Assembly (NCBI RefSeq): GCF_004138215.1
Contig: NZ_RYYS01000032.1
Span: 62,001 to 126,000, forward strand
Reading direction: 5' to 3'
DNA length: 64,000 nt
Source of the DNA: Anaerophilus nitritigenes
GTDB lineage: Bacteria > Bacillota > Clostridia > Peptostreptococcales > Thermotaleaceae
The notes under the pieces are model-generated. The model ran no database searches. It was not told the DNA's origin and saw nothing but the letters and a program-made list of their open reading frames with translations. Shown here piece after piece: positions 34,460 to 43,651 of this stretch (within the stretch, counting starts at the first letter, position 1; the number at the start of each line of letters is the position of its first letter). Position numbers and translations under genes: made by a program.

Positions 34460-35035
34460 CTATTTAAAATCTAAATTTTTAATTTGTTTATGTCTAAAAC
34501 AAGCTACTATATGATCGTTAACTAACCCCATAGCTTGTAAATAAGAATATATTATAACTGGTCCAATAAATTTGAAACCTCTCTTTTTTAAATCTTTACT
34601 GATTACTTCAGATAGCTTGGTTTTTGAAGGAATTTCTGATTCATTATTCCATAAATTATTAATAGGTTGGTAATTAACAAACTTCCATATATAATGATTA
34701 AAACTGCCAAATTCCGTCTGAATTTCGATAAATTTTTGAGCATTATTTATGGATGCTTTGATTTTTTTTTTGTTTTTAATGATTCCTTCGTATTGAATTA
34801 GTTCTTCAAATTTTTTATTATTAAAATTAGCTACTGTAACAGGATTAAAATTTTCATATGCTTTCTTATAATTTTCTCTTTTCTTTAAAATCGTTAACCA
34901 GTTTAAACCTGCCTGTGCAGATTCCAGTATCAGAAACTCAAAATGTTTATTATCATCAAATACTGGTACACCCCATTCTTCGTCATGGTATTTAATATAT
35001 ATTTTATCATTTTTACACCAAGAACACCTTTTCAT
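34460..35035 (-). CDS. tag: DNA-3-methyladenine glycosylase I
   Basis: Tag (191 aa) removes 3-methyladenine from DNA as the first step of base excision repair. The zinc ligands are recognisable: Cys in RCSWC at the N-terminus, His in YHDEEWG, and His/Cys in NDHIVACFRH near the C-terminus. ESAQAGLNWLTIL with the catalytic Glu is intact. ATAAGGGAGAG precedes ATG 35035. It is a lone repair gene within the accessory island; such genes move often between Firmicutes. No promoter called. Confidence 0.95.
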   Translation of the reverse strand: MKRCSWCKNDKIYIKYHDEEWGVPVFDDNKHFEFLILESAQAGLNWLTILKKRENYKKAYENFNPVTVANFNNKKFEELIQYEGIIKNKKKIKASINNAQKFIEIQTEFGSFNHYIWKFVNYQPINNLWNNESEIPSKTKLSEVISKDLKKRGFKFIGPVIIYSYLQAMGLVNDHIVACFRHKQIKNLDFK

Positions 35036-35124
35036 TATTCAATCTCTCCCTTATCATCAACAATTTCTTTTTAGGTTTTTCAAGTTTTTTTGACCTATGA
35101 AAGTTATTATAGATAGTCTACTTT

Positions 35125-35234
35125 TATTCTTGAAACGGATATAATTTTGTAGCACCAAGTATTTGAGTCTATAAATATTGACCTTTTTCAGTTACTTGTG
35201 ATTTTCTTGCATAAATGTAGCTATAGGAATAAGT
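35125..35234 (-). pseudogene. Decayed fragment of a large serine recombinase
   Basis: On the - strand one frame reads YIYARKSQVTEKGQYL, a stop, then TQILGATKLYPFQE and another stop. The first part matches the N-terminal catalytic motif of large serine recombinases of Firmicutes (YxRxS, here YARKS, followed by a KGESIENQI-type stretch; here KGQYL-stop-TQI). The catalytic Ser is in RKS. Only about 35 codons remain and no start codon is in place. Call made from memory of the motif, not from alignment. Confidence 0.42.
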
Positions 35235-35277
35235 TTCTTTTCTAAAGAACACGTGTTTGAGTATATTGTAGCATAGT

Positions 35278-35715
35278 AGGAGGAGAAATATAAGAAAAAA
35301 TAATATGTTGTAGATTCTTTATTATATGGTTTTGTTAAATATACCTGTTGATAATTTACAACCTAAATATGATCCAAGGGCTTTTCCTGTGACTTCTAGC
35401 TATGATATATCCTATCCCCAATATACCTACATATTTGATCAATGATGATATTAACTTTGATAAAATTTAATATTTATGTTGTAAGAGATCAGATAATACA
35501 TATGATTTAAATTATTATAGAGAAAAAGCTCTAAAACTTTTGAAAAATCGATGGATATATTAAAATTATATAATAAAATATCATCTAATTTAAAAGGAGT
35601 AAAAACAACTGATAGGAAAAGATAGAAGAAAATCATTTATTGTAGATATGAATGGAATTCCTATAGATTAAAAGAAACGTAAGAGTGGCTAAAGGGTTTT
35701 AAGCATTAATTTTTT
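35278..35715 (+). pseudogene. Decayed gene of unknown family
   Basis: A full AGGAGGAG site at 35279-35286 precedes an expected start position that reads ATA AGA, not ATG. The same frame then has a stop, re-opens at ATG 35326 and reads IPVDNLQPKYDPRAFPVTSS on to a stop at 35445. Later, in other frames, come RSDNTYDLNYYREKALKLL and LIGKDRRKSFIVDMNGIPID. Together these look like one gene of about 130 codons broken by point mutations and frameshifts. The family is not recognised. Confidence 0.42.
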
Positions 35716-36063
35716 TGAAGTTAGGTGAACTACTTTTTAAATTAATTTTGGTATTTTAAAAATATATAAAATAAAAAGCATGGTAGTTACAATAACTATT
35801 TATTAAATTTGATGTAGTGTTTTTCTTTTTTTACTAAGAAGATGGTCTAAAATATAGTAGAGAAAATACTGGAGAATCAATGAAGAGGGCATGAGCTATC
35901 TTTTTACATATAAAAAATAATTAAATATTCAGAAAAATAGTGAATATATAAAAGACATTTTACAAAAAATGTATGTGAATAAATGTTTTTAAAAATGAAT
36001 AACATAAATTTTAACAGTGTTTACATCAAAGGGGAGAATATATATAAAAGGAAGTAATTTTTC

Positions 36064-36417
36064 ATGAATCCAAAAGAGTTGGGTAGATTAGGAGAGGAAA
36101 TTGCAGTAAAGCATTTAAAAAAATCAAAATATAAGGTTATCACTATAAATTATAGATGTTATTTTGGAGAGATAGATATTATTGCTTATAAAAACAATAC
36201 ATATGTATTTGTAGAAGTAAAAACAAGGAAAGATTTATCCTATGGAAGACCTATAGAAGCTATCAATCAAAAAAAGAAAATGCATTTATTACATACAGGA
36301 GAGTATTATTTACAGACAAAGAATATCAAAGACTGCGATTTTCGTTTTGATGGAATAGAAATTATTATGAACAATTCTAAAAATCCTTTGATTCATCATA
36401 TTGTGAATATAATTTGA
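36064..36417 (+). CDS. yraN: YraN family (UPF0102) endonuclease-fold protein
   Basis: A 117-aa protein with an endonuclease-like fold. MNPKELGRLGEEIAVKHLKK, CYFGEIDIIA and VFVEVKTRK carry the PD-(D/E)xK-type acidic residues of the family. The function is undefined; it often neighbours rnhB, comM/yifB and dprA, as here, hinting at DNA processing. AAAGGAAG lies ten bases before ATG 36064. Its presence marks the return from accessory to core DNA. Confidence 0.92.
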   Translation: MNPKELGRLGEEIAVKHLKKSKYKVITINYRCYFGEIDIIAYKNNTYVFVEVKTRKDLSYGRPIEAINQKKKMHLLHTGEYYLQTKNIKDCDFRFDGIEIIMNNSKNPLIHHIVNII

Positions 36418-36468
36418 TGAATATGTAATAATTAAAAGTATATTTATTGAATCAAGGAGGCTTTTAAA

Positions 36469-37998
36469 TTGTTATCAAGAGCTTATAGTTGTGTTTTAAA
36501 TGGTTTAGATGGAGATATCACAGAGGTAGAAGTAGATATTTCTAATGGTCTTCCTGCTTTGAATATTGTAGGACTTCCGGATGTGGCTGTAAAAGAATCA
36601 AAAGAGAGAATTAGAGCTGCTATTAAAAATTCAGGATTTGATTTTCCGCTAAAGAGGATTACAATAAATTTGGCTCCAGCCAATACAAAAAAAGAAGGAA
36701 CTCATTTTGATTTATCTATGGCTTTAGGAATTTTACAAGCATCTGAACAATTAGAAAATGCAGACATAGAAAAATTTGCTTTTATTGGAGAGTTATCTTT
36801 AAATGGAAAACTAAATAAAATAACAGGGGCTCTTCCCCTTGTGATTGGACTTAGAAATCAAGGAATTAAAAAAATTATATTACCTATAGAAAATGCTGAT
36901 GAAGGAGCTATGATTGAAGATGTAGAGATCTATCCTTGTGATCATTTATCAAATGTGATTGAATATCTAAAGGGAGAAGTAGGTATTGACCCTTATAAAG
37001 CCAATATACATATAACAAAAGAATATGATCCAAAAGAAGATTTCTCAAATGTACGTGGTCAGGAATTGATTAAAAGAGCATTTGAAATTGCAGCAGCAGG
37101 AGGACACAACATCCTGATGATAGGGCCTCCTGGATCTGGAAAAACTATGTTAGCAAGATGTTTTCCAAGTATTCTTCCTGAAATGACTTATGAAGAGTGT
37201 TTAGAAGTTACTAAAATTTATAGTGTGGCAGGAGAGCTTTCGAATCATTTATCTTTAATTCAAAAAAGACCTTTTAGAGCACCACATCACACAATTTCTA
37301 GTACAGCACTAGTAGGAGGAGGAAGAAAACCAAAACCTGGAGAAGTTTCCCTATCTCATTATGGTGTTTTATTTTTAGATGAACTTCCTGAATTTGAGAG
37401 AAGAGTTTTAGAAATGTTACGTCAACCCATTGAAGATGAAGAGGTTACCGTTGCAAGATTATATGGAAATTTTACATATCCTTCTAAATTTATTTTGTTA
37501 GCAAGTATGAATCCATGCCCTTGTGGTTATTATGGAGATTCATCTCATGAATGTACTTGTACACCAACACAAATTAAAAAATATTTATCAAAAATTTCGG
37601 GACCATTACTAGATCGTATAGATATGCATATAGAGGTTTCTCCTATTTCTTACGAAGAATTATCAAAAGAAAGAGAAGGCAAAAGTTCTACTCAAATGAG
37701 GCAAAGTGTAGAAAAAGCAAGAAAAAGTCAATTAACAAGATACAAAAGTGATCGTATATTGTTTAATTCTCAATTAAATGGGAATCAAATGAAAAAGTAC
37801 TGCAAACTAGAAGAGCAAGAGAAAAAATTAATGGAAAATGCATTTGACAAACTAGGACTTAGTGCTAGAGCTTATACTCGAATTATTAAATTAAGTCGTA
37901 CTATAGCGGATTTAGATGGAAGTCAAGAAATTAAAACAAATCATATTGCAGAGGCAATTCAATATAGAAGTTTAGATCGGAAGTTTTGGGGAGCATAA
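36469..37998 (+). CDS. comM: YifB/ComM family Mg chelatase-like AAA+ ATPase
   Basis: A 509-aa protein with an N-terminal ChlI-like domain (about residues 15-135), an AAA+ core with Walker A GPPGSGKTM near residue 219 and LDELPEF as Walker B, and a C-terminal lid domain. A zinc-like CPCGYYG motif follows Walker B. In Gram-negatives ComM is a branch-migration helicase in natural transformation. TTG 36469 was chosen because AGGAGG lies eight bases upstream and the product starts with the usual LSRAYSCVLNGL. dprA comes next. Confidence 0.93.
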   Translation: MLSRAYSCVLNGLDGDITEVEVDISNGLPALNIVGLPDVAVKESKERIRAAIKNSGFDFPLKRITINLAPANTKKEGTHFDLSMALGILQASEQLENADIEKFAFIGELSLNGKLNKITGALPLVIGLRNQGIKKIILPIENADEGAMIEDVEIYPCDHLSNVIEYLKGEVGIDPYKANIHITKEYDPKEDFSNVRGQELIKRAFEIAAAGGHNILMIGPPGSGKTMLARCFPSILPEMTYEECLEVTKIYSVAGELSNHLSLIQKRPFRAPHHTISSTALVGGGRKPKPGEVSLSHYGVLFLDELPEFERRVLEMLRQPIEDEEVTVARLYGNFTYPSKFILLASMNPCPCGYYGDSSHECTCTPTQIKKYLSKISGPLLDRIDMHIEVSPISYEELSKEREGKSSTQMRQSVEKARKSQLTRYKSDRILFNSQLNGNQMKKYCKLEEQEKKLMENAFDKLGLSARAYTRIIKLSRTIADLDGSQEIKTNHIAEAIQYRSLDRKFWGA

Positions 37999-38013
37999 CA
38001 AAGGATGGGTAGA

Positions 38014-39093
38014 ATGAATGAAAAAGATTATTTATTATGGTTACATAGTATCCATGGGGTAGGAAACCAAACTATAGAGTACTTAATTAAAAAATTTGGA
38101 AATGCAAAAAATATTTACAATGCTTCTATAGAGGATATAAAAAAGCTAAGTGGAATAAATAAAAGTGTTATTCATAACATAATAGAAAATAAAGATTTAT
38201 CTATGATTTCTCAGTGGAGAGAAAAAATGGAACAATATAAAATAGATGTTATAATTAAAAATGATAAGGAATATCCAAAAGATCTAAAATATATTTACAA
38301 TGCTCCATACTTACTATTTAAAAGAGGAAATATTTTAGATGAAGATACAAATGCAGTAGCCATAGTAGGAGCTAGAAAAGCTTCAGCTTATGGAAAATAT
38401 GTAGCTTATCATCTTGCAAAAGAGCTTGCTAAAAGGAAAATTACTGTAGTAAGTGGTATGGCTTATGGAGTGGATACAATGGCTCATAAAGGAGCCTTAG
38501 AGCATGGAGGCAGAACAATCGCTGTATTAGGATGTGGGTTGAATATATGTTATCCTAAGACAAATCAAAAATTAATGCTAGAAATTGAGAAAAATGGAGC
38601 AGTCTTATCTGAATATGTAGTAGATACAGAGCCACTTTCGCAACATTTTCCTGCTAGAAATAGAATTATTAGTGGTATTTCTAAGGGACTCATTGTAGTA
38701 GAAGCAGGAATAAAAAGTGGTTCCTTAATTAGTGCCGAGCTTGCATTAGAACAAGGAAAAGAGGTGTTTGCAGTACCTGGAAATATCAATAATCCTTTAA
38801 GTGAAGGAACAAATAAATTGATTCAACAAGGTGCAAAATTAGTAATCAATATAGAAGATGTATTAGAAGAATTAAATATTGGAAAAAATCCAGATCAAAT
38901 GAAAAACTTAATGTACCTGAGTGAAGTTGAGAAAGAAATTTATTATATCATTATGAAAAGTCAACCTATTCATTTGGAATTAATTTGTCGACAATTAAAA
39001 TTAAGAATAGATCAAATCAATGGGATTCTTACAATTTTGGAATTAAAAGATATAATTCAACAGTTGCCAGGAAATTTATTTATGGTAAAATGA
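38014..39093 (+). CDS. dprA: DNA processing protein DprA (Smf)
   Basis: DprA (359 aa) loads RecA on incoming single-stranded DNA during transformation. An N-terminal HhH-like region (KLSGINKSV) is followed by a Rossmann fold with AIVGARKASAYGKYVA, VSGMAYGVDTMAHKGAL, GCGLNICYPKTN and PARNRIISGIS, all typical, and a short C-terminal winged-helix-like part. ATG 38014 has AAAGGATG at the right distance; the in-frame ATG 38005 touches that site. Length is normal. Confidence 0.95.
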   Translation: MNEKDYLLWLHSIHGVGNQTIEYLIKKFGNAKNIYNASIEDIKKLSGINKSVIHNIIENKDLSMISQWREKMEQYKIDVIIKNDKEYPKDLKYIYNAPYLLFKRGNILDEDTNAVAIVGARKASAYGKYVAYHLAKELAKRKITVVSGMAYGVDTMAHKGALEHGGRTIAVLGCGLNICYPKTNQKLMLEIEKNGAVLSEYVVDTEPLSQHFPARNRIISGISKGLIVVEAGIKSGSLISAELALEQGKEVFAVPGNINNPLSEGTNKLIQQGAKLVINIEDVLEELNIGKNPDQMKNLMYLSEVEKEIYYIIMKSQPIHLELICRQLKLRIDQINGILTILELKDIIQQLPGNLFMVK

Positions 39094-39109
39094 CTATTCA
39101 GATAATGTT

Positions 39110-39138
39110 TTGAAATTTGGAAAGGTTTTTGATATAAT
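39110..39138 (+). promoter_or_regulatory. Extended -10 sigma-A promoter of topA
   Basis: TTGAAA (39110-39115), a 17-base spacer and TATAAT (39133-39138) with TG one base upstream. It lies after the dprA stop and 32 bases before the topA start, giving topA its own strong promoter. Confidence 0.72.
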
Positions 39139-39169
39139 TACTATTGCTTTAACAAGTGGGGGTGAAGTT

Positions 39170-41245
39170 GTGGCAAAATCTTTAGTGATTGTAGAATCTC
39201 CAGCAAAAGCTAAAACGATTGGAAAGTTTTTGGGGAAAAACTATAAAGTGGCTGCTTCCGTTGGTCATGTGAGAGATCTACCTAAAAGTAAAATGGGTAT
39301 AGATATTGAAAATAGTTATGAACCTCACTATATAACCATCAGAGGAAAAGGTCCTGTGATTAAGGAATTAAAAAAAGAGGTTAAAAAAGCCAAAAAAGTT
39401 TTACTGGCAACTGACCCAGATAGAGAGGGAGAAGCTATTTCATGGCATTTAGCTCATATACTAGATATTGATGAAAATGAAAAATGTAGGATTGAATTTA
39501 ATGAAATCACAAAAAATGCTATTAAAAATGCAGTGAAAAATCCTAGAAAAATTAACAAAACTTTAGTAGATGCACAACAAGCAAGACGTATTTTAGATCG
39601 ATTGGTAGGATATAGCATTAGTCCACTTTTATGGAGAAAAATTAGAAAAGGTTTGAGTGCAGGAAGAGTACAATCTGTTGCGACAAAGATTATATGTGAT
39701 AGAGAAAAAGCAATTGAAGGTTTTGTACCTAAGGAATATTGGAGTATTGTAGGTAGTTTTATAAATGATAGTACTCATGAAAGCTTTGATGCAAAGTTTT
39801 ATGGAACTATTAAAGAAAAAATGGAACTAGGAAATAAAGATGAAGTAGAAAAAGTGATCAAAGATCTTGAAAAAGGAAAATTTTGTGTAAATGAAGTAAA
39901 AAGAAAAGAAAAAAAGAGAAATCCATATCCTCCTTTTACCACTAGTAGTTTGCAACAAGAAGCTGCAAATAGATTAGGATATACTACTAAAAAAACCATG
40001 ATTGTAGCACAGCAGTTGTATGAAGGAGTAGATGTAGAGGGAGAAGGTAGTGTAGGTTTAATTACTTATATTAGAACGGATTCTACACGAGTTTCTAATG
40101 AAGCACAGGAAGGATCTAAAAAATATATTATAGAAAATTATGGAATGGAATATATACCAGAAGAAGAAAAAAAATATAAAACAAAAAAAGATGCACAAGA
40201 TGCTCATGAAGCGATAAGACCTACTGATGTAGAAAGATCACCTGAAAAAATTAAATCTTCCCTTAGTAAAGAACAATATCAACTATATAAACTCATTTGG
40301 GAAAGATTTGTAGCAAGTCAAATGAAATATGCTCTTTATCAAACTTATGCAGTGGATATTGTAAATCAGGAATATTTACTAAAAGCAAATGGATCAAAAT
40401 TAGTATTTGATGGATTTTTGAAGGTATATACTTATGGTGCTATTTCAGATAATGAAATTCCAGAAGTTCTAAAAGATCAAGAGATGATATTAAAAAAGTT
40501 AGATCCTAAACAACATTTTACTCAACCACCAGCAAGATTTACAGAGGCTTCCTTGGTAAAAGAATTAGAAGAAAAAAATATAGGAAGACCTAGTACATAT
40601 GCTCCGATTATATCTACTATATTGAGTCGAGGGTATGTAGAAAGAGAAAGTAAAGCATTGAAACCTACAGAATTGGGAATTGTTGTTACCGATTTATTGA
40701 GATCATATTTTCCAGATATTTTAGATGAATATTTTACTGCAGAGTTAGAAGAACAATTAGATAAAATTGAAGAAGATCAAGTAGAGTGGATGAAGGTAAT
40801 TGACGAATTTTATAAGCCTTTTGAAAAAACTCTAAAATATGCAGAAGAAGAAATAAAAAAAATAGAATTGATTGAAGAAGAGACTGATGAAATTTGTGAA
40901 GTTTGTGGTAAAAATATGGTGATTAAATATGGAAAGTATGGAAAGTTTTTAGCATGTTCTTCATATCCGGAATGTGAACATACAAGGCCTTTTTTAAAAA
41001 AAATAGGAGTAGAGTGTCCTAAATGTGAGGGAGAACTAGTAGAAAGAAGATCGAAAAAGGGAAGGCTATTTTATGGATGTGGAAGTTTTCCAAATTGTAA
41101 TTTTATGACATGGGGTAGACCTATTAATGAAAAATGTCCAGAGTGTGAAGCTATTTTGATCAAAAAAATCAGAAAAAAAGATATTTTAATTCAATGTTCT
41201 AATAAAGAATGCAAATATAAAAGAGTTGAAGAACCTAATGAATAA
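39170..41245 (+). CDS. topA: DNA topoisomerase I
   Basis: TopA (691 aa) relaxes negative supercoils by a 5'-phosphotyrosine cut. The TOPRIM domain starts with SLVIVESPAKAKTIGK, DPDREGE is the metal motif, and the catalytic Tyr is Y300 in TYIRTDS. Three C-terminal Cys4 zinc ribbons are visible (CEVCGK, CPKCEG, CPECEA and their partners). I chose GTG 39170, preceded by GGGGGTGA; the longer frame upstream crosses the promoter. Confidence 0.96.
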   Translation: MAKSLVIVESPAKAKTIGKFLGKNYKVAASVGHVRDLPKSKMGIDIENSYEPHYITIRGKGPVIKELKKEVKKAKKVLLATDPDREGEAISWHLAHILDIDENEKCRIEFNEITKNAIKNAVKNPRKINKTLVDAQQARRILDRLVGYSISPLLWRKIRKGLSAGRVQSVATKIICDREKAIEGFVPKEYWSIVGSFINDSTHESFDAKFYGTIKEKMELGNKDEVEKVIKDLEKGKFCVNEVKRKEKKRNPYPPFTTSSLQQEAANRLGYTTKKTMIVAQQLYEGVDVEGEGSVGLITYIRTDSTRVSNEAQEGSKKYIIENYGMEYIPEEEKKYKTKKDAQDAHEAIRPTDVERSPEKIKSSLSKEQYQLYKLIWERFVASQMKYALYQTYAVDIVNQEYLLKANGSKLVFDGFLKVYTYGAISDNEIPEVLKDQEMILKKLDPKQHFTQPPARFTEASLVKELEEKNIGRPSTYAPIISTILSRGYVERESKALKPTELGIVVTDLLRSYFPDILDEYFTAELEEQLDKIEEDQVEWMKVIDEFYKPFEKTLKYAEEEIKKIELIEEETDEICEVCGKNMVIKYGKYGKFLACSSYPECEHTRPFLKKIGVECPKCEGELVERRSKKGRLFYGCGSFPNCNFMTWGRPINEKCPECEAILIKKIRKKDILIQCSNKECKYKRVEEPNE

Positions 41246-41596
41246 ATCGAAAAAATTGAATAATTTTAAAATTATATGTTGAATAAATTACAAAAATGTG
41301 ATACCATTGCTTGTGGTTTGTTCAGAGAATACTTAACATGAAAAATAATGATTGTGATGGCAACCAATCTCAAAAGAATCCATGCTAAATGGAATAGGGA
41401 TTGGCAAGGCTTGAATTTTAAGAAGATTTTAAAAACAGAAATGATTAAAAGTATTTTGAATAATAATCTTATTCAATACATAATTTTCTATGTATTATAA
41501 AAAATTATTTTTGTATAAAAGAGCAAACTAAAAATAAGAGTTTGATGAATAACTCATACACGATACTATAAGAAAAATATTACAAGGAGGATTCAA
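41246..41596 (+). other. Long leader/intergenic region between topA and codY
   Basis: No gene found. A nested inverted repeat sits at 41364-41404: CCAATC...GATTGG outside, CCAT...ATGG inside. It has no T-run, so it is not a plain terminator. Before codY, TTGATG and TATAAG lie 19 bases apart, a weak promoter candidate. No convincing CodY box was seen. Bacillus carries trmFO, codV, clpQ and clpY here; none is present. Confidence 0.45.
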
Positions 41597-42376
41597 ATGA
41601 GTAAGACATTATTAGAAAAAACAAGAAAACTCAACAAAATACTTCAACAATCAGGAAATATACCTGTTTCATTTTCGGAATTATGTAAAACTTTAAGTCA
41701 AGTACTAGATGCTAATGTGTATGTAAGTAGCAAGAAAGGGAAAGTATTAGGAGTAAATTTAATAGATGATTCAGAAAATCCTATTATTACAGATTCTGAT
41801 ACAGGAAGACAAAAATTCCCAGATGAATACAATGAACAATTTATGAAAATAACAGAAACTAGATACAATGTAACTGGAGATGAACTATTAGAAATCTTCA
41901 AGTATGATGTAGAAAGCACTGATAAGCTTGTAACAGTTGTTCCTATTAATGGAAGTGGACAAAGATTAGGTACATTAATTTTATCAAGACATGATAAGAT
42001 GTTTATAGATGAAGATTTGATCTTAGCAGAATATAGTGCTACAGTGGTAGGTATGGAAATTTTAAGAGCAAAAAGTGAAGAAATTGAAGAAGAGGCAAGA
42101 AAAAAAGCTGTTGTACAAATGGCAATTGGTACTCTTTCTTATTCAGAACTTGAAGCTGTTGAGCATATCTTTGACGAATTAGAAGGTAGCGAAGGACTTT
42201 TAGTAGCTAGTAAAATTGCAGATAGAGTAGGAATTACAAGATCTGTTATTGTGAATGCACTGAGAAAATTTGAAAGTGCAGGAGTGATTGAATCTAGATC
42301 ATTAGGTATGAAAGGGACACATATTAAAATTTTAAATGATAAACTAACAGAAGAATTAGAAAAGTTAAAGAGATAA
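41597..42376 (+). CDS. codY: GTP-sensing transcriptional repressor CodY
   Basis: CodY (259 aa) represses amino-acid uptake, biosynthesis and many stationary-phase genes when GTP and branched-chain amino acids are abundant. An N-terminal GAF domain (about residues 1-155) binds Ile/Leu/Val; the C-terminal winged helix shows [19 protein letters not shown] and [28 protein letters not shown] precedes ATG 41597. It sits before the fla operon as in Bacillus, and has its own terminator. Confidence 0.97.
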   Translation: MSKTLLEKTRKLNKILQQSGNIPVSFSELCKTLSQVLDANVYVSSKKGKVLGVNLIDDSENPIITDSDTGRQKFPDEYNEQFMKITETRYNVTGDELLEIFKYDVESTDKLVTVVPINGSGQRLGTLILSRHDKMFIDEDLILAEYSATVVGMEILRAKSEEIEEEARKKAVVQMAIGTLSYSELEAVEHIFDELEGSEGLLVASKIADRVGITRSVIVNALRKFESAGVIESRSLGMKGTHIKILNDKLTEELEKLKR

Positions 42377-42407
42377 AAAAACAACCTAAAGGTTGTTTTT
42401 TTATTTT
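42375..42407 (+). terminator. Intrinsic terminator of codY
   Basis: AAAAAACAACC and GGTTGTTTTTT pair around a TAAA loop, then T-rich sequence, overlapping the stop codon. Confidence 0.88.
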
Positions 42408-42773
42408 GAAAAAAATACTTTTGATAAAATTGAGAAAATATCCATTTTTTCTATTCGGATATTTTAAAAAATCTATTGATAAATTTTCCCAAAAATTTTT
42501 TTTTTATTATATAATAAATGCTGTATTTGATAAATATAGATTTTAAATATTGGAAATTCCACACATATAGTTCCTATTTCCTATTTTAGGCAGATTCATA
42601 ACAAATTATGTATAAATGTAGTATAATGAGATGAGAAAAGAAGAACTTTGTAATAAAATGGCATGGGAAAAATGAAGGGAAAATGCAATTTATGTCGAAA
42701 TATAATAATTGCATAAAACAAAAATAAGATAGGATAATTATAGAATATGTAATAGAATAGTAGGGGGAAAAAA
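42408..42773 (+). promoter_or_regulatory. Upstream control region of the flagellar operon
   Basis: No gene seen. A small hairpin AATATCC...GGATATT lies at the left. Two TATAAT boxes (42622-42627 and 42701-42706) have no good -35. The second sits inside an inverted repeat, ATGCAATT (42683-42690) and AATTGCAT (42707-42714), which may be an operator or a leader hairpin. I saw no sigma-D (CCGATAT) motif, so the operon is probably read by sigma-A. Confidence 0.5.
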
Positions 42774-43187
42774 ATGGATATTTTTAACAAATCTTTTGGA
42801 AATATAAATGTTTTGAAAAAATCATTAGATGCTTCTTGGATGAGAGATGAAGCCATATCCAATAATATTGCAAATGCAAATACACCTAAATATAAAAGAA
42901 ATATGGTTCAATTTGAATCTATTTTAAAAGAAAATTTGGCTACTTCGTCTATACAAGGAGCACGAACCCATGAGAAACACTTATTTATAGGAAAGCAAAA
43001 TATAGAGGATATCAAACCTATGAAGACAAAAGATTTAAACAGCAAATACAGAAAAGATGGAAACAATGTAGATGTAGATGTAGAAATGGCAGAATTGGCC
43101 AAAAATACAATTCGATTCAATATGGTTTCACAGAGAATAAATTCTAATTTTAAAAAATTAAAAATGATAATAAAAGATGGGAGGTAA
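42774..43187 (+). CDS. flgB: Flagellar basal-body rod protein FlgB
   Basis: FlgB (137 aa) is the most cell-proximal rod subunit. WMRDEAISNNIANANTPKYK is the rod/hook family N-terminal motif, and the C-terminal heptad-like helix (EMAELAKNTIRFNMVSQRI) pairs with it in the assembled axial structure. It is secreted by the type III apparatus without a cleaved signal. AGGGGGAAAAAA precedes ATG 42774. First gene of a 26-gene flagellar run. Confidence 0.95.
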   Translation: MDIFNKSFGNINVLKKSLDASWMRDEAISNNIANANTPKYKRNMVQFESILKENLATSSIQGARTHEKHLFIGKQNIEDIKPMKTKDLNSKYRKDGNNVDVDVEMAELAKNTIRFNMVSQRINSNFKKLKMIIKDGR

Positions 43188-43193
43188 CTTTTT

Positions 43194-43631
43194 ATGGGAA
43201 TGTTTCATTCTATTAATATAAATGCATCAGGATTGACAGCAGAAAGATTAAGGATGGATATCATTTCAAAAAATATAGCAAATGCAAATACCACAAGGAC
43301 TAGCAGTGGAACTCCGTATCGAAGGCAAGTCCCAGTATTTAAGCAAGTAGATGCATCTTTTTCACAAGTGTTAAGCCAAGTAAAAAATGGAGAACCTGTG
43401 GGTAATGGAGTGGAAGTTATTGGTATTAAAGAAGATAAAAGTCCATTTAAAAAAGTTTATAATCCAGGACATCCTGATGCAGACAAGGAAGGATATGTAC
43501 AAATGCCTAATGTGGATATTGTTACTGAAATGGTGAACATGATTTCTGCTACGAGATCTTATGAGGCAAATGTAACAGCTATGAATTCTACAAAAAGTAT
43601 GGCAATGAAGGCATTAGAAATTGGTAGATAG
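43194..43631 (+). CDS. flgC: Flagellar basal-body rod protein FlgC
   Basis: FlgC (145 aa) is the second rod protein. The N-terminal ASGLTAERLRMDIISKNIANANT and the C-terminal PNVDIVTEMVNMISATRSYEANV are the matched axial-family helices. GGGAGGTAAC lies six bases after the flgB stop and before ATG 43194. FlgC joins FlgB to FlgF/FlgG in the rod; flgG-type genes other than flgE are not in this window. Confidence 0.95.
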   Translation: MGMFHSININASGLTAERLRMDIISKNIANANTTRTSSGTPYRRQVPVFKQVDASFSQVLSQVKNGEPVGNGVEVIGIKEDKSPFKKVYNPGHPDADKEGYVQMPNVDIVTEMVNMISATRSYEANVTAMNSTKSMAMKALEIGR

Positions 43632-43651
43632 TGAAAATGGAGGATTTTAAA

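Larger units (their letters stand above)
35036..36063. other. About 1 kb without intact genes, upstream of yraN
   Basis: Holds two decayed coding fragments, listed separately: a serine recombinase-like piece on the - strand (35125-35234) and an unknown + strand gene (35278-35715). The last 300 bases before yraN are AT-rich with no clear promoter, terminator or repeat that I can support. Confidence 0.5.

Noticed and set aside
35451-35636. 61-codon - strand hydrophobic ORF
   Set aside because: Antisense to coding-like + strand remnants in very AT-rich DNA; no ribosome site.
41246-41596. CodY autoregulation box
   Set aside because: AT-rich near-matches such as AATTTTAAAATTA are expected by chance; none fits AATTTTCWGAAAATT well.
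42139-42384. 81-codon - strand ORF within codY
   Set aside because: Shadow of the codY winged-helix region.
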